Shown here in pieces: positions 15,492 through 23,543 of a DNA stretch of 64,000 bases. Location: the NCBI RefSeq assembly GCF_003970915.1, contig NZ_RXOF01000009.1:1-64000 (forward strand). Direction: 5' to 3'. Position 1 is the stretch's first letter. The number at the start of each line of letters is the position of its first letter. The stretch is from Hymenobacter gummosus (lineage in GTDB: Bacteria > Bacteroidota > Bacteroidia > Cytophagales > Hymenobacteraceae). A program made the position numbers and the translations under genes. A model generated the notes under the pieces. That model saw only the letters and a program-made list of their open reading frames with translations. It did not search any database and was not told the origin of the DNA.

Positions 15492-16340
15492 TTACCGCAA
15501 GGCCTGAACGGCCCGGTTGGGGTAGTCGGTAGTTATACCGTGTACACCACGGGCTGCTACACTTTTTATCAGCGCGGTTTCATTTACCGTCCAAGCAACC
15601 ACGGGCAGCTCTAGCTCCGCGCAACGGGTCAGCAGTCGGAGAGTCAGGAGCTCATAGTCGGGGCCCAATACCTCGGGTATAAAACCGAGCTGGGCTATGT
15701 GCTCTGTTAGTGGGTGGTGGTCTTCCACGAGCAAGCAAACCCGGCGGCGGGTAAGCCGTCGAGCCGCGGCCACCACGCGGTGGTCGAAGCTCATGTAGAG
15801 CGTATCGGTCCGCTGGTGCAGCGCGCGCGAAGCGGCTACTACCTGCTCCACGGCTTGCACAAATAGCTCGGGCGTGGGGTGGTCGATACCGTCGCCTTCC
15901 GGGGTGCTTTTTAGCTCAATGGAGTAAGCCGGAACGGGACGCTTCAGCTCGCGGCAGCGCGCTTCTACCGCATCGAAAACTTCGTGCAGCAAAGGCTTAA
16001 AGGCCGGCACGGACAGCTGCTGCGGAAAAGCCGGATGCCGCCGCTGGCCACAGTCGAAGCGGCGTATGGCGGCGTAGGACTGCTGATAAAAGCGGAAGTT
16101 GCGGGCAAAATCCGGGGTGATGGGGCCGCCGTCTGGAGCAGAGCAAATGGCGGGGTTTAGCCACGGCTCGTGCGAGACAACCACCTGCCCGTCGGCTGAC
16201 ATGACTACGTCTAGCTCCAGCCCATCAATGGGCCATTGCAGGGCGTGGAGAAAGGCCGGAATCGTATTCTCAGGTCGCAGGCCACGGCAGCCGCGGTGGC
16301 CGTAAATCAGGGGTAGAGAAGAGCGGAGAAGATCAGTCAT
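15492..16340 (-). CDS. Glycerophosphodiester phosphodiesterase
   Basis: A 282-residue GDPD (UgpQ-like) enzyme that releases glycerol-3-phosphate from glycerophosphodiesters. The TIM-barrel motifs are complete: GHRGCRGLRPENT with His15 and Glu24, the metal ligands in LELDVVMSADGQVVVSHEP (Glu42, Asp44, His57), the IELKS strand near residue 145, and the terminal VVAWTVNE and GVHGITTDYPNRA. No signal peptide is visible, so it is probably cytoplasmic. It stands alone, with the HTH region on one side and a gap of 326 bases on the other. Confidence 0.93.
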   Translation of the reverse strand: MTDLLRSSLPLIYGHRGCRGLRPENTIPAFLHALQWPIDGLELDVVMSADGQVVVSHEPWLNPAICSAPDGGPITPDFARNFRFYQQSYAAIRRFDCGQRRHPAFPQQLSVPAFKPLLHEVFDAVEARCRELKRPVPAYSIELKSTPEGDGIDHPTPELFVQAVEQVVAASRALHQRTDTLYMSFDHRVVAAARRLTRRRVCLLVEDHHPLTEHIAQLGFIPEVLGPDYELLTLRLLTRCAELELPVVAWTVNETALIKSVAARGVHGITTDYPNRAVQALR

Positions 16341-16666
16341 AATGGTAGATACGAATCCGCCCTACGGCCAGCCTCAAACAGGCAACTCGCCGCCGCGAAA
16401 ACCATTGCGGCTTGTGCCAACAGCCCTATCCCCCGCAGATGAAGCCTGCTTATCTTGATATGTATTCGCTCATGCTGCTACGCGAAGTGCTGGATAGCTC
16501 CTTATAAGTTGGGCCAAGTAAGCCGCCGCTAGCTCGCAGATAGGGCTATAAAAAGCCGCCTAAAACATGGGCGACTATTCGGATGCGCAATGACTGGAAG
16601 CGGCGCAATCTGGTATTTTTGCCAGCTAAGATTTTCTGACTGTCATTTGATTTAACGCTTCCGCGT
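16341..16666. other. Intergenic gap between GDPD and DUF2939 genes
   Basis: No gene is recognised. AGCCCTATC (16422-16430) and GATAGGGCT (16539-16547) form a widely spaced inverted pair. A promoter-like TATTTTTG lies near the right end. Confidence 0.5.
16614..16621 (+). promoter_or_regulatory. Bacteroidota -7 box before the DUF2939 gene
   Basis: TATTTTTG matches TAnnTTTG, 45 bases before the ATG at 16667. Confidence 0.35.
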
Positions 16667-17296
16667 ATGAAACGGCTTTTGTTGCTGCTGGCCCTAGCAG
16701 TAGTGGTAATTGGAGGGTATCTGTATTACCGGGAGGTGACAACTGGACCAAAGTTTGCGCTGGGCCAGGCCGCTAAGGCCGTGCACGACCACGACGTGAG
16801 CAACTTTGAAAAGTACGTGGACGTGGAAAGCGTCACGGGTAGCCTAGTGGACCAGGTGGCCGACCAAAGCAAAGCTATGGGCCTGGTGGTGCCTGGCGGT
16901 GGACTGGTGACGCGCGGGCTGCTGGGTCTGGCCAAGCCGCAGTTGGCTAAAGCCGCCCGCAAGGAAGTGCAGCGGTTCGTGGAGACGGGCTCGTTGGAGG
17001 CCGCCGCAGCCAGCCAGCCGGAGCGTACCGTAAAGGTTTCGATGGCGGCACTGGCCAGCAAGGTTATCAGCCCGGAGAGCAGCTTCAAGGGCGTGAAGTA
17101 CGTGAACGAACAGGGCGAGCAGGCCTTGGTGGGGCTGGAGTTTACGCAGCCCAAGTACGACACCACAATGGTGCTGGAAGTGAAGATGCGGGACCGGGGC
17201 GACTACTGGCAGGTAACGGAAATTACCAACCTTGGTCAGACGCTGGGCCACGTGGCACGACTGGAAAAGCAGCGCCGCTTGGGCGGCCGGAACTAA
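16667..17296 (+). CDS. DUF2939-like exported protein
   Basis: A 209-residue protein with an N-terminal signal anchor (RLLLLLALAVVVIGGYLYYRE) followed by FALGQAAKAVHDHDVSNFEKYVD, written here from residue 30 (first part FALGQAAKAVHD). This pattern, a membrane helix followed by a helix with alternating AVxxxD positions, resembles the DUF2939 family. The C-terminal half is a beta-rich domain (FKGVKYVNEQGEQALVGLEF, TMVLEVKMRDRGDYWQVTEI). The function of the family is not known. The ATG at 16667 has a promoter-like box 45 bases upstream, and the gene is followed by a strong bidirectional terminator. Confidence 0.7.
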   Translation: MKRLLLLLALAVVVIGGYLYYREVTTGPKFALGQAAKAVHDHDVSNFEKYVDVESVTGSLVDQVADQSKAMGLVVPGGGLVTRGLLGLAKPQLAKAARKEVQRFVETGSLEAAAASQPERTVKVSMAALASKVISPESSFKGVKYVNEQGEQALVGLEFTQPKYDTTMVLEVKMRDRGDYWQVTEITNLGQTLGHVARLEKQRRLGGRN

Positions 17297-17313
17297 CCGG
17301 CGGCTGGTAAAGC

Positions 17314-17370
17314 CCCTCAAAAAGAAACGCCCCGTTGCTATAGTAGCAACGGGGCGTTTCTTTTTGAGGG
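17314..17370. terminator. Bidirectional terminator, perfect 27-bp stem
   Basis: The arm CCCTCAAAAAGAAACGCCCC continuing GTTGCTA (17314-17340) pairs perfectly with 17344-17370 around a TAG loop. Internal A and T runs give a U tract on both strands. It separates the convergent genes ending at 17296 and 17389. Confidence 0.9.
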
Positions 17371-17388
17371 ACTGGGCTCCTCAGTACA

Positions 17389-17664
17389 TCAGGCTTTGCC
17401 GCGGCCGGAGAAAAGGAAGTAGATGATGATGCCGAAAGGCACGAAGCAGATCAGAATCCAGAGCAGCTTTTTGCCCAGGCTCCAGGGCTGGCGGAAAATA
17501 TCCAAGATGCAGAGCAAGGCCAGCACGTAGTAGATGCCACCCCAGAGCGTGAGGCTACCACCGGCGGTGCGACGGCTGCAGCTGCTGAGCATAAAGGCAG
17601 AGAAGAAAGCTAGCAGCCCTGCTGATGGCTTAAGGGCAGAGGTTGAAGCAAGAAAGCGGTTCAT
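17389..17664 (-). CDS. Small PLDc_N-domain membrane protein, possible lipoprotein
   Basis: A 91-residue protein. The first 29 residues are a signal-like stretch ending in MLSSC, a plausible lipobox. The rest has two membrane helices with the PLDc_N pattern: GGIYYVLALLCILDIFRQPW, then SLGKKLLWILICFVPFGIII and YFLFSGRGK. This domain is found at the N-terminus of cardiolipin synthases and in many small stand-alone proteins of unknown function. It is convergent with the DUF2939 gene. Confidence 0.75.
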   Translation of the reverse strand: MNRFLASTSALKPSAGLLAFFSAFMLSSCSRRTAGGSLTLWGGIYYVLALLCILDIFRQPWSLGKKLLWILICFVPFGIIIYFLFSGRGKA

Positions 17665-17769
17665 GGTGGTGCTTGGTTTGGAGTAAGGAGAAGGATTTCG
17701 GGCTTCTCTTACGCCAAGTATCTGCCAATGGATATAGAAACGACCTCAACAGTCATAAAAACATCTGAT

Positions 17770-18405
17770 TTACAGATATTTATCACTTATCTGACTCCAG
17801 AATATCAGGGCCGACTTAGGAATAGCTACCAGCGTGAAGAGGATGCCGTAGAGGGCGCCGTACAAGTGGGCGTCGTGGTTGACGTTGTCGCCCATGCGGC
17901 GGCCCTGGTAGTAGGAGTAGATGAGGTAGAGGATGCCGAAAATGAAGCTCGGAATATCGATGGGCAGGAACATGATGCGGATGCTGCCCAGGGGATTGAA
18001 CAGGATGGCCGAAAACATGACCGAGGCCACCCCGCCCGAGGCGCCCAGGCTGCGGTAATCGTAGTCGGTGCGGTGCTTGAGGTAGGACGGAATATCGGAG
18101 ACGATGATGCCGGTGAAGTACAGCAGCACGAACAGGCCCGCTCCCATCAGCTCACCGAAGTAGGCGCCGAAAATCATCTGCACCAGCTGGGAAAAGGAGT
18201 AGAAGGCAATCATGTTGAACAGCAGGTGGCCCACGTCGGCATGCAGGAAGCCGGAGCTGAGGAAGCGGTACCACTCGCCGCGCTTGCGCACGAGGTAGGG
18301 CGACATAATCCACCGGTCGTACAGCTCGGGGTGCGACCAGGCGTAGATGGAAATGATGCTGGTGAGGACGGCCAACAGAATGGACACGTCGAGGAAGTCG
18401 GGCAT
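17770..18405 (-). CDS. Rhomboid-family intramembrane serine protease
   Basis: A 211-residue protein with about six hydrophobic helices. The rhomboid signatures are visible: FLHADVGHLLFNMIAFYSF (HxxxN on helix 2), the catalytic Ser in LGASGGVASVMFSAI near residue 122, and the catalytic His in DAHLYGALYGILF near 179. Rhomboids cut membrane proteins inside the bilayer; the target here is unknown. The gene lies 33 bases downstream of the polyprenyl synthase gene on the same strand, so they may be cotranscribed. Confidence 0.92.
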   Translation of the reverse strand: MPDFLDVSILLAVLTSIISIYAWSHPELYDRWIMSPYLVRKRGEWYRFLSSGFLHADVGHLLFNMIAFYSFSQLVQMIFGAYFGELMGAGLFVLLYFTGIIVSDIPSYLKHRTDYDYRSLGASGGVASVMFSAILFNPLGSIRIMFLPIDIPSFIFGILYLIYSYYQGRRMGDNVNHDAHLYGALYGILFTLVAIPKSALIFWSQISDKYL

Positions 18406-18438
18406 GAGCAGGTAGGGAGGAAAAAGGAAACGGAGGAT

Positions 18439-19416
18439 TTAGCTTTCGCGCTCCATCAGCTGCAGGGCCAGGCCGCGGAGCAAGGCTTTGCGCTCGGCGG
18501 GTGCCTGCACGGCATCGAGGTGAGCCAGCGCATCCTGGAAGTAGTCGTTGATGAGAGCTTCGGTGCGGGGGCGAATGTCCAGGGCATCGTAAACGGCCGT
18601 AATGGCCTGCACCTTGGCCTCGGCGGTTTCGGATGAGTTCTGCCCCAGCCACTGGCGCAGCGTGGCTTCCTGGGCCTCGTTTGCGCGTTCCAGGGCGGTG
18701 AGGAGCAGGTAGGTCTTCTTGTCGCTCACAATGTCGCCGCCCACGCGCTTACCGAAGGTGGCCGCGTCGCCGTACACGTCGAGCAAATCGTCGCGCAGCT
18801 GGAAGGCCACGCCGATGGCCACGCCGAAGCGGCGCAGGTGGTCGGCATCCTCCGGGGTAGCGCCGCCGAGGCGGGCACCCAGCTCCAGGGCGAAGCCGAG
18901 CAGCACGGCGGTTTTCAGCCGGATCATGTCGAGGTATTCGGGGATGCTGACCTGGGCGTGCGTCTCAAAGTTCATGTCGAGCTGCTGGCCTTCGCAGACC
19001 TCGGCGGCCGTCTGGCTGAAGCGCTGCAGGGCTTCGTGCAGCAAGGTGGGCTCGATGTCGAAGAGCAGCTCGTAGGCGCGCACCAGCATCACGTCGCCGG
19101 AGAGGATGGCCACGTTGGGGTTCCACTTCACGTGCACGGTGGGCTGGCCGCGGCGCAGCGGAGCCTGGTCCATGATGTCGTCGTGGAGCAGGGTGAAGTT
19201 GTGGAAGACTTCCACGGCGCAGGCCGGCTTCAGAGCCAGCTGCGGCCATTGGTCGGAGTAGAGGTAGGCCCCGAGCAAGGTGAGCAGGGGGCGAATGCGC
19301 TTGCCGCCCATGCTCATGCTGTAGCGGATGGGCTCGTACAGCTCAATGGGCTGTTCGCCGTATTGCAGGGCGGCGAGGGCGTCGGTAAGGGGAGTGAAGA
19401 AGCGGGAAAGGTCCAC
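18439..19416 (-). CDS. Polyprenyl diphosphate synthase
   Basis: A trans-isoprenyl diphosphate synthase of 325 residues. Both aspartate-rich motifs are present: the first in LLHDDIMDQAPLRRGQPTVH near residues 78-97 and the second in FQLRDDLLDVYGD near 207, with GGKRIRPLLTLLGAYLY ahead. It should make geranylgeranyl- or longer-chain diphosphate for quinones, carotenoids or cell-wall carriers; chain length cannot be read safely. The frame runs upstream to 19860, but family length and the N-terminus LSRFFTPLTDALAALQYGEQ point to a GTG start at 19416. Confidence 0.88.
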   Translation of the reverse strand: MDLSRFFTPLTDALAALQYGEQPIELYEPIRYSMSMGGKRIRPLLTLLGAYLYSDQWPQLALKPACAVEVFHNFTLLHDDIMDQAPLRRGQPTVHVKWNPNVAILSGDVMLVRAYELLFDIEPTLLHEALQRFSQTAAEVCEGQQLDMNFETHAQVSIPEYLDMIRLKTAVLLGFALELGARLGGATPEDADHLRRFGVAIGVAFQLRDDLLDVYGDAATFGKRVGGDIVSDKKTYLLLTALERANEAQEATLRQWLGQNSSETAEAKVQAITAVYDALDIRPRTEALINDYFQDALAHLDAVQAPAERKALLRGLALQLMERES

Positions 19417-19632
19417 GGAATAAGGGCGGCAGATGATGCCCCGGCAAGGTACGGAGGGCACGCGGGTGTACGGGATTTTCGCCGCGGCGGCGCGGGTCAG
19501 CGGCAGACAGGACTGCCGGGCCGCGCAGAAAAATATTGCATCCCGATCCAACCATTGCAGCGCCTGTTGGCTCCCTGGGGCACTACGCTCCGGCCACCCG
19601 TGCCGGGCAGCCTTATTCCACCGCCATTCCCC

Positions 19633-20238
19633 ATGCGCCTCCGCTCCCTTGCCCCGCTCTGCCTGCTGGCCACCGCCCTCGTCGCCAGCAGCTGCGACGA
19701 AGCCTGCGACACCGACAACCTCCCCCAGTATCCTCTGCCCGATGCGGTCCGGGGCTGGGCCGATCCGTTTGCGCCCGGCACCGAGTGGCGCTTCCGCAAC
19801 GCCGCCGGCCGCGTGCGCACGTACCGCGTCGACAAGCGCGACGTGGGCATGGTAGGCCACAACTCCAAAAGCTCACTCTGCCCGGCCTACTACCGTGAAG
19901 CCGCCGACGTGCGGATCAGCCGGGCCGACTCGGCCGACCGTGCTTTCTACAGCTTTATCATGCAGGCGCCACTGGGCTCCTCCAACTACCTCGACGCTTC
20001 CATCGGCTGGGACGGGGGCTATTTCGCCCTGCCCCTGATTGAGGTGGAAACCGGCAACGCCACTCTGCCGACGCGCACCATCGGTGGGCGCACCTACCAG
20101 CAGGTACTGGAAGTGCAGGGCCCGGCGCCCACCAACCCGGCCGTGCAGCCCCGCAAGCCGGTGCGCATCTTCCTCACCAAGGCCGACGGCATTATCCGAT
20201 TTGAGGAGTACAACGGCTCCGTCTGGGAACGGCAATAA
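19633..20238 (+). CDS. Putative lipoprotein of unknown function
   Basis: A 201-residue protein. The N-terminus (RLRSLAPLCLLATALVASSC) is a lipoprotein signal peptide with the lipobox VASSC, so the mature chain begins at Cys21. The rest is compact and mostly beta (EWRFRNAAGRVRTYRVDKRD, YLDASIGWDGGYFALPLIEV, VRIFLTKADGIIRFEEYNGS). No family is recognised. The frame extends far upstream over the polyprenyl synthase gene, but ATG 19633 is the obvious start. It is followed by a GC hairpin and is convergent with RNase R. Confidence 0.75.
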   Translation: MRLRSLAPLCLLATALVASSCDEACDTDNLPQYPLPDAVRGWADPFAPGTEWRFRNAAGRVRTYRVDKRDVGMVGHNSKSSLCPAYYREAADVRISRADSADRAFYSFIMQAPLGSSNYLDASIGWDGGYFALPLIEVETGNATLPTRTIGGRTYQQVLEVQGPAPTNPAVQPRKPVRIFLTKADGIIRFEEYNGSVWERQ

Positions 20239-20259
20239 TTCACCTCAACTCCCCGGCCA

Positions 20260-20292
20260 AACGGCCCCGCTGGCAGGACCGGCGGGGCCGTT
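20260..20292. terminator. GC hairpin after the lipoprotein gene
   Basis: AACGGCCCCGC (20260-20270) pairs with GCGGGGCCGTT (20282-20292). The T run is short (TTGT), so efficiency is uncertain. Its stem shares the GGCCCCGC core with the next hairpin. Confidence 0.5.
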
Positions 20293-20352
20293 GTCGTACG
20301 GCGAAGCTGAAGGGTTTTGAGCCGGAACACACGGGTCGGTAGAATCACCAGC

Positions 20353-20411
20353 GGCTAACACCGAAACGGCCCCGCCGGCGCAGTGCCGGCGGGGCCGTTT
20401 CGGTGTTAGCC
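20353..20411. terminator. 27-bp perfect hairpin overlapping the rnr stop codon
   Basis: The arm GGCTAACACCGAAACGGCCC continuing CGCCGGC (20353-20379) pairs perfectly with 20385-20411 around the loop GCAGT. The right arm contains the RNase R stop codon (TTA, 20406-20408), so termination or 3'-end protection starts within the last codon. Confidence 0.75.
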
Positions 20412-23075
20412 GTGGAAGCGGCTGCGGCCTTTCTTGCCGCCTCCGCCCTTGCCCGCTTTGGGCGGACGGTTGCGGGCGGGGTTGTCACCCTCGCGGCCAC
20501 CGCCGCTCCGGCCCCGGCCACCGCTGCCCCTCTCGTCGCGGGCGGCGTAGCCGTCTGACTTCGAGCGGCCGGCGCGGCGCTGGTTGGTGCCGGTCGTGGC
20601 CGTTACTAGGTCCAGGTCGATGGTGCGGTCGAGCAGATTGGCGGCTTTGATGATGACCTGCACGTTGTCGCCAAACTTGATGATGCGGCCGGTGCGCTGG
20701 CCCACCATGCGCATGCGCTCCTTATCGTACTCGAAGTAGTCCTCGTCGATGTCGGAGAGGCGAACCATGCCTTCGCTCTTGGTCTCGCCCATCTCCACGT
20801 ACATGCCGCGCTCGTTGAAGCCCGATACCACGCCGGTAAACTGCTCGCCCACGTGCTCGGCCATGAACTCGACCTGCTTGTACTTGATGCTGGCGCGCTC
20901 GGCCTGGGCCGCCCGCTTCTCACGCTCCGAGGAGTGCTTGCAGTCGGCCTCCAGCTCCACCGCGTCGGCGCTCTTGGCCCCGTGCAGGTAGTCCTCCAGC
21001 AGGCGGTGAGCCATCATGTCGGGGTAGCGACGGATGGGCGAAGTGAAGTGCGAGTAGTGGTCGAAGGCCAGGCCGAAGTGGCCCAGCGGCTCGGTGGTGT
21101 AGATGGCCTTGGACATGGCCCGCACCGCCAGCGCCTGAATCACCGACTGCTCGGGCTTGCCCTCCACGTCGGCGGTCAGCTTGTTGAGCTGCTTGCTCAC
21201 GTCCTTGCCGCCTTCGCCAAACTGCAGCGAGTGGCCGAACTGCCGGGCAAACTGCGCGAAGTTTTCGAGGCGGTCGGGGTCGGGCGCGTCGTGGGTGCGG
21301 TACACCATCGTCAGGCGCGGCTTGCGCGGCTTGAGGCGGAACACGAACTCGGCCACCTTGCGGTTGGCCAGCAGCATGAACTCCTCGATAAGCTTGTGCG
21401 CGTCCTTGCGCTCCTTGATGAACACCCCGATGGGCTTGCCGTCGGCGTCGAGCTTGAACTTCACCTCCGGCGCCTCGAAGCTGATGGCGCCTTTGCGGAA
21501 CCGCTCGGCCTGCAGCTTCTTGGCAATCGAGTTGAGCAGGTTGATTTCCGAGGCATAGTCGCCCTCACCGGACTCGATGCGCTCCTGGGCCTCCTCGTAG
21601 GTGAAGCGGCGGTCGGAGTGGATGACGGTGCGGCCGTACCACGAGTCGTAGAGCTTGCCTTTTTCGTCGAGCTCGAACACGGCCGAGAAGGTCAGCTTGT
21701 CTTCGTTGGGCCGTAGCGAGCAAAGCCCGTTCGACAGCCGCTCGGGCAGCATCGGAATGGTGCGGTCCACGAGGTACACCGAGGTGGCGCGGTGCTTGGC
21801 TTCCTTTTCCAGGCGGGTGCCGGGCTGCACGTAGTGCGTCACGTCGGCGATGTGCACGCCGATTTCCCAGTGGCCGTTTTCCAGCTGCCGGATCGAGAGG
21901 GCATCGTCAAAGTCCTTCGCATCGACGGGGTCGATGGTGAAGGTGGTGACGGGGCGGAAGTCGCGGCGCTTGCTGATTTCGGCCTGGCTGATGCTGGCCG
22001 GAATGACGTTGGCTTCGGCTTCCACTTCCTCCGGGAATTCGAAGGGCAGGCCGTACTCGGCCATGATGGCGTTAATCTCGGCCTCGTGCCCACCGGCCGG
22101 GCCGAAGCTACGCACCACTTCGCCCACCGGCTGGCGGCCGGGGTCGGTGGGCCACTCGGTGACTTTGACCACCACCTTGTCGCCGTTCTCGGCGCCATTG
22201 AGGGCGTGACCCGGCACGAACACGTCGAAGTAGAGCTTCTTGTAGTCGGGGTGCACGAAGCCGAAGCCGCCCTGCACCTGCAGCCGGCCCACGACTTCCT
22301 CTTTTACCCGCTCCACTATTTCGACCACGTCGCCGGTGGGCTTCCCGTCGCGGTTCTGGCCGAGGCGCACGCGCACCGTGTCGCCGTCCATGGCGAAGGC
22401 CAGGCGGTCGGTGTAGATGCGCAGATCCTCGGGCAGCTCCTCGCTCACGATGAAGGCAAACTTGGGCGTGGCCAGGTCCACGGTGCCGGTGATGGTCGGC
22501 CCGGCCTGGTAGCCCGACTCGCGCCGCTCGCGGTAGGAGCCGGGGCGGTGGCTGCGGTCGTGGGTGCCGGGCATGTCGAAGCCGGCGGAGCGGCGGCGGT
22601 GCACAATGGGCCCGCCGGTTTCCAGCTCCTCGCCGGGCGTTTCCATCGGGCGCTGCCGGCGGGGCTGGTAGCCGCCGTCGGGCGTGGCGGCCGGCGCAGC
22701 GGCGGGCTTGCCACGGCGCGGGGCGCGCTCAGTAGCGGGCTGAGGCTGCTCGGCGTACTGGTCGTGGTCGGGGCGCTGTTCGGCGGAGCTACGGCCGGGA
22801 ATTTCCACGAGGCGGTAGTCGTCGTTCTGAAGCAGGGCAATGTGGCCGCTTTTCCGGAGCGCCTTGAGCACGTCGAACAGGTCGTCGCGCTGCTGCTTAT
22901 CGACCACGCCGAGGCGGCGCGAGAGTTGGCGGTAGTTGAACACCTTGCCAGGGTTGTCGGCGAAGATGCGGAAGACCTGGGTCTTGTTGATGACGGCCGG
23001 CTGAGCGGCTTGGTCGCGGCGGCGGGCCGGGTCGCGCTGAGGGCGCGGGGCGTCCGAGTCGTTGTTTCTCTTCAT
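20406..23075 (-). CDS. rnr: Ribonuclease R
   Basis: An 889-residue 3'-5' exoribonuclease of the RNB family that degrades structured RNA. In order: a basic N-terminus, a winged-helix region (VFRIFADNPGKVFNYRQLSR), a Pro/Arg-rich linker (about 85-190), cold-shock domains (VVGRLQVQGGFGFVHPDYKK), the RNB catalytic core with PVDAKDFDDALSIRQ near residue 380 and HFTSPIRRYPDMMAHRLLED, an S1 domain from about 740 (FTGVVSGFNERGMYVEMGET), and an Arg/Gly/Lys-rich tail from about 830. The catalytic aspartates are in place. The basic tail resembles those of other RNA enzymes in this window. Confidence 0.95.
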   Translation of the reverse strand: MKRNNDSDAPRPQRDPARRRDQAAQPAVINKTQVFRIFADNPGKVFNYRQLSRRLGVVDKQQRDDLFDVLKALRKSGHIALLQNDDYRLVEIPGRSSAEQRPDHDQYAEQPQPATERAPRRGKPAAAPAATPDGGYQPRRQRPMETPGEELETGGPIVHRRRSAGFDMPGTHDRSHRPGSYRERRESGYQAGPTITGTVDLATPKFAFIVSEELPEDLRIYTDRLAFAMDGDTVRVRLGQNRDGKPTGDVVEIVERVKEEVVGRLQVQGGFGFVHPDYKKLYFDVFVPGHALNGAENGDKVVVKVTEWPTDPGRQPVGEVVRSFGPAGGHEAEINAIMAEYGLPFEFPEEVEAEANVIPASISQAEISKRRDFRPVTTFTIDPVDAKDFDDALSIRQLENGHWEIGVHIADVTHYVQPGTRLEKEAKHRATSVYLVDRTIPMLPERLSNGLCSLRPNEDKLTFSAVFELDEKGKLYDSWYGRTVIHSDRRFTYEEAQERIESGEGDYASEINLLNSIAKKLQAERFRKGAISFEAPEVKFKLDADGKPIGVFIKERKDAHKLIEEFMLLANRKVAEFVFRLKPRKPRLTMVYRTHDAPDPDRLENFAQFARQFGHSLQFGEGGKDVSKQLNKLTADVEGKPEQSVIQALAVRAMSKAIYTTEPLGHFGLAFDHYSHFTSPIRRYPDMMAHRLLEDYLHGAKSADAVELEADCKHSSEREKRAAQAERASIKYKQVEFMAEHVGEQFTGVVSGFNERGMYVEMGETKSEGMVRLSDIDEDYFEYDKERMRMVGQRTGRIIKFGDNVQVIIKAANLLDRTIDLDLVTATTGTNQRRAGRSKSDGYAARDERGSGGRGRSGGGREGDNPARNRPPKAGKGGGGKKGRSRFHG

Positions 23076-23443
23076 GGTTGAAAAGGGTCGCCGCCGGGCT
23101 GCTGTTGGGTATCTCTGACGGGCGGCGAGTTAGCGGAAAAAAGGCAGGCCAATCGGCGCACCACGGTGGGCGGGCCTGCGGGATGAATATGCGCGTCGGG
23201 CGGATTTTGTTGCGTCCGGCGCGGGGCGGTCGGCCTAGTGTTCGAGGCCTGACCAGGTTAAGTTGTGCGAAAGAAAAGAACTTCTGAATATATCAGCAGT
23301 CAGTAGGGCGCTGCGAAGGATGATACGCGTAGGGCAGCGAGGATTGTATTAGGGGTTTTCAGGCGCTATACGCTGCGCTTGGGTTATTTGGCGCGGCGGA
23401 ATGAGGGCAAAGGAATCGGAGGGCTTAAACGGGCTGTAATGAT
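23076..23443. other. Intergenic stretch upstream of rnr
   Basis: No gene is supported; the small frames found here have unlikely sequences. The right end leads into the inverted repeat at 23444-23543. Confidence 0.5.
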
Positions 23444-23543
23444 GTAGCACGAAACTCTGCTTCGCGTATCGCTGAACGACAATCGTTGAAACGGTCGTCA
23501 AGCAAACGTCAGCAACGAAACGCGAAGCAGAGCTTCGCGCTAC
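23444..23543. repeat. Inverted repeat at the ABC ATPase stop codon
   Basis: The left arm GTAGCACGAAACTCTGCTTC continuing GCGT (23444-23467) pairs with 23520-23543, with two mismatches. Each arm has its own small GCGAAGC/GCTTCGC hairpin. The right arm contains the stop codon of the ABC gene (23540-23542). Confidence 0.8.
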
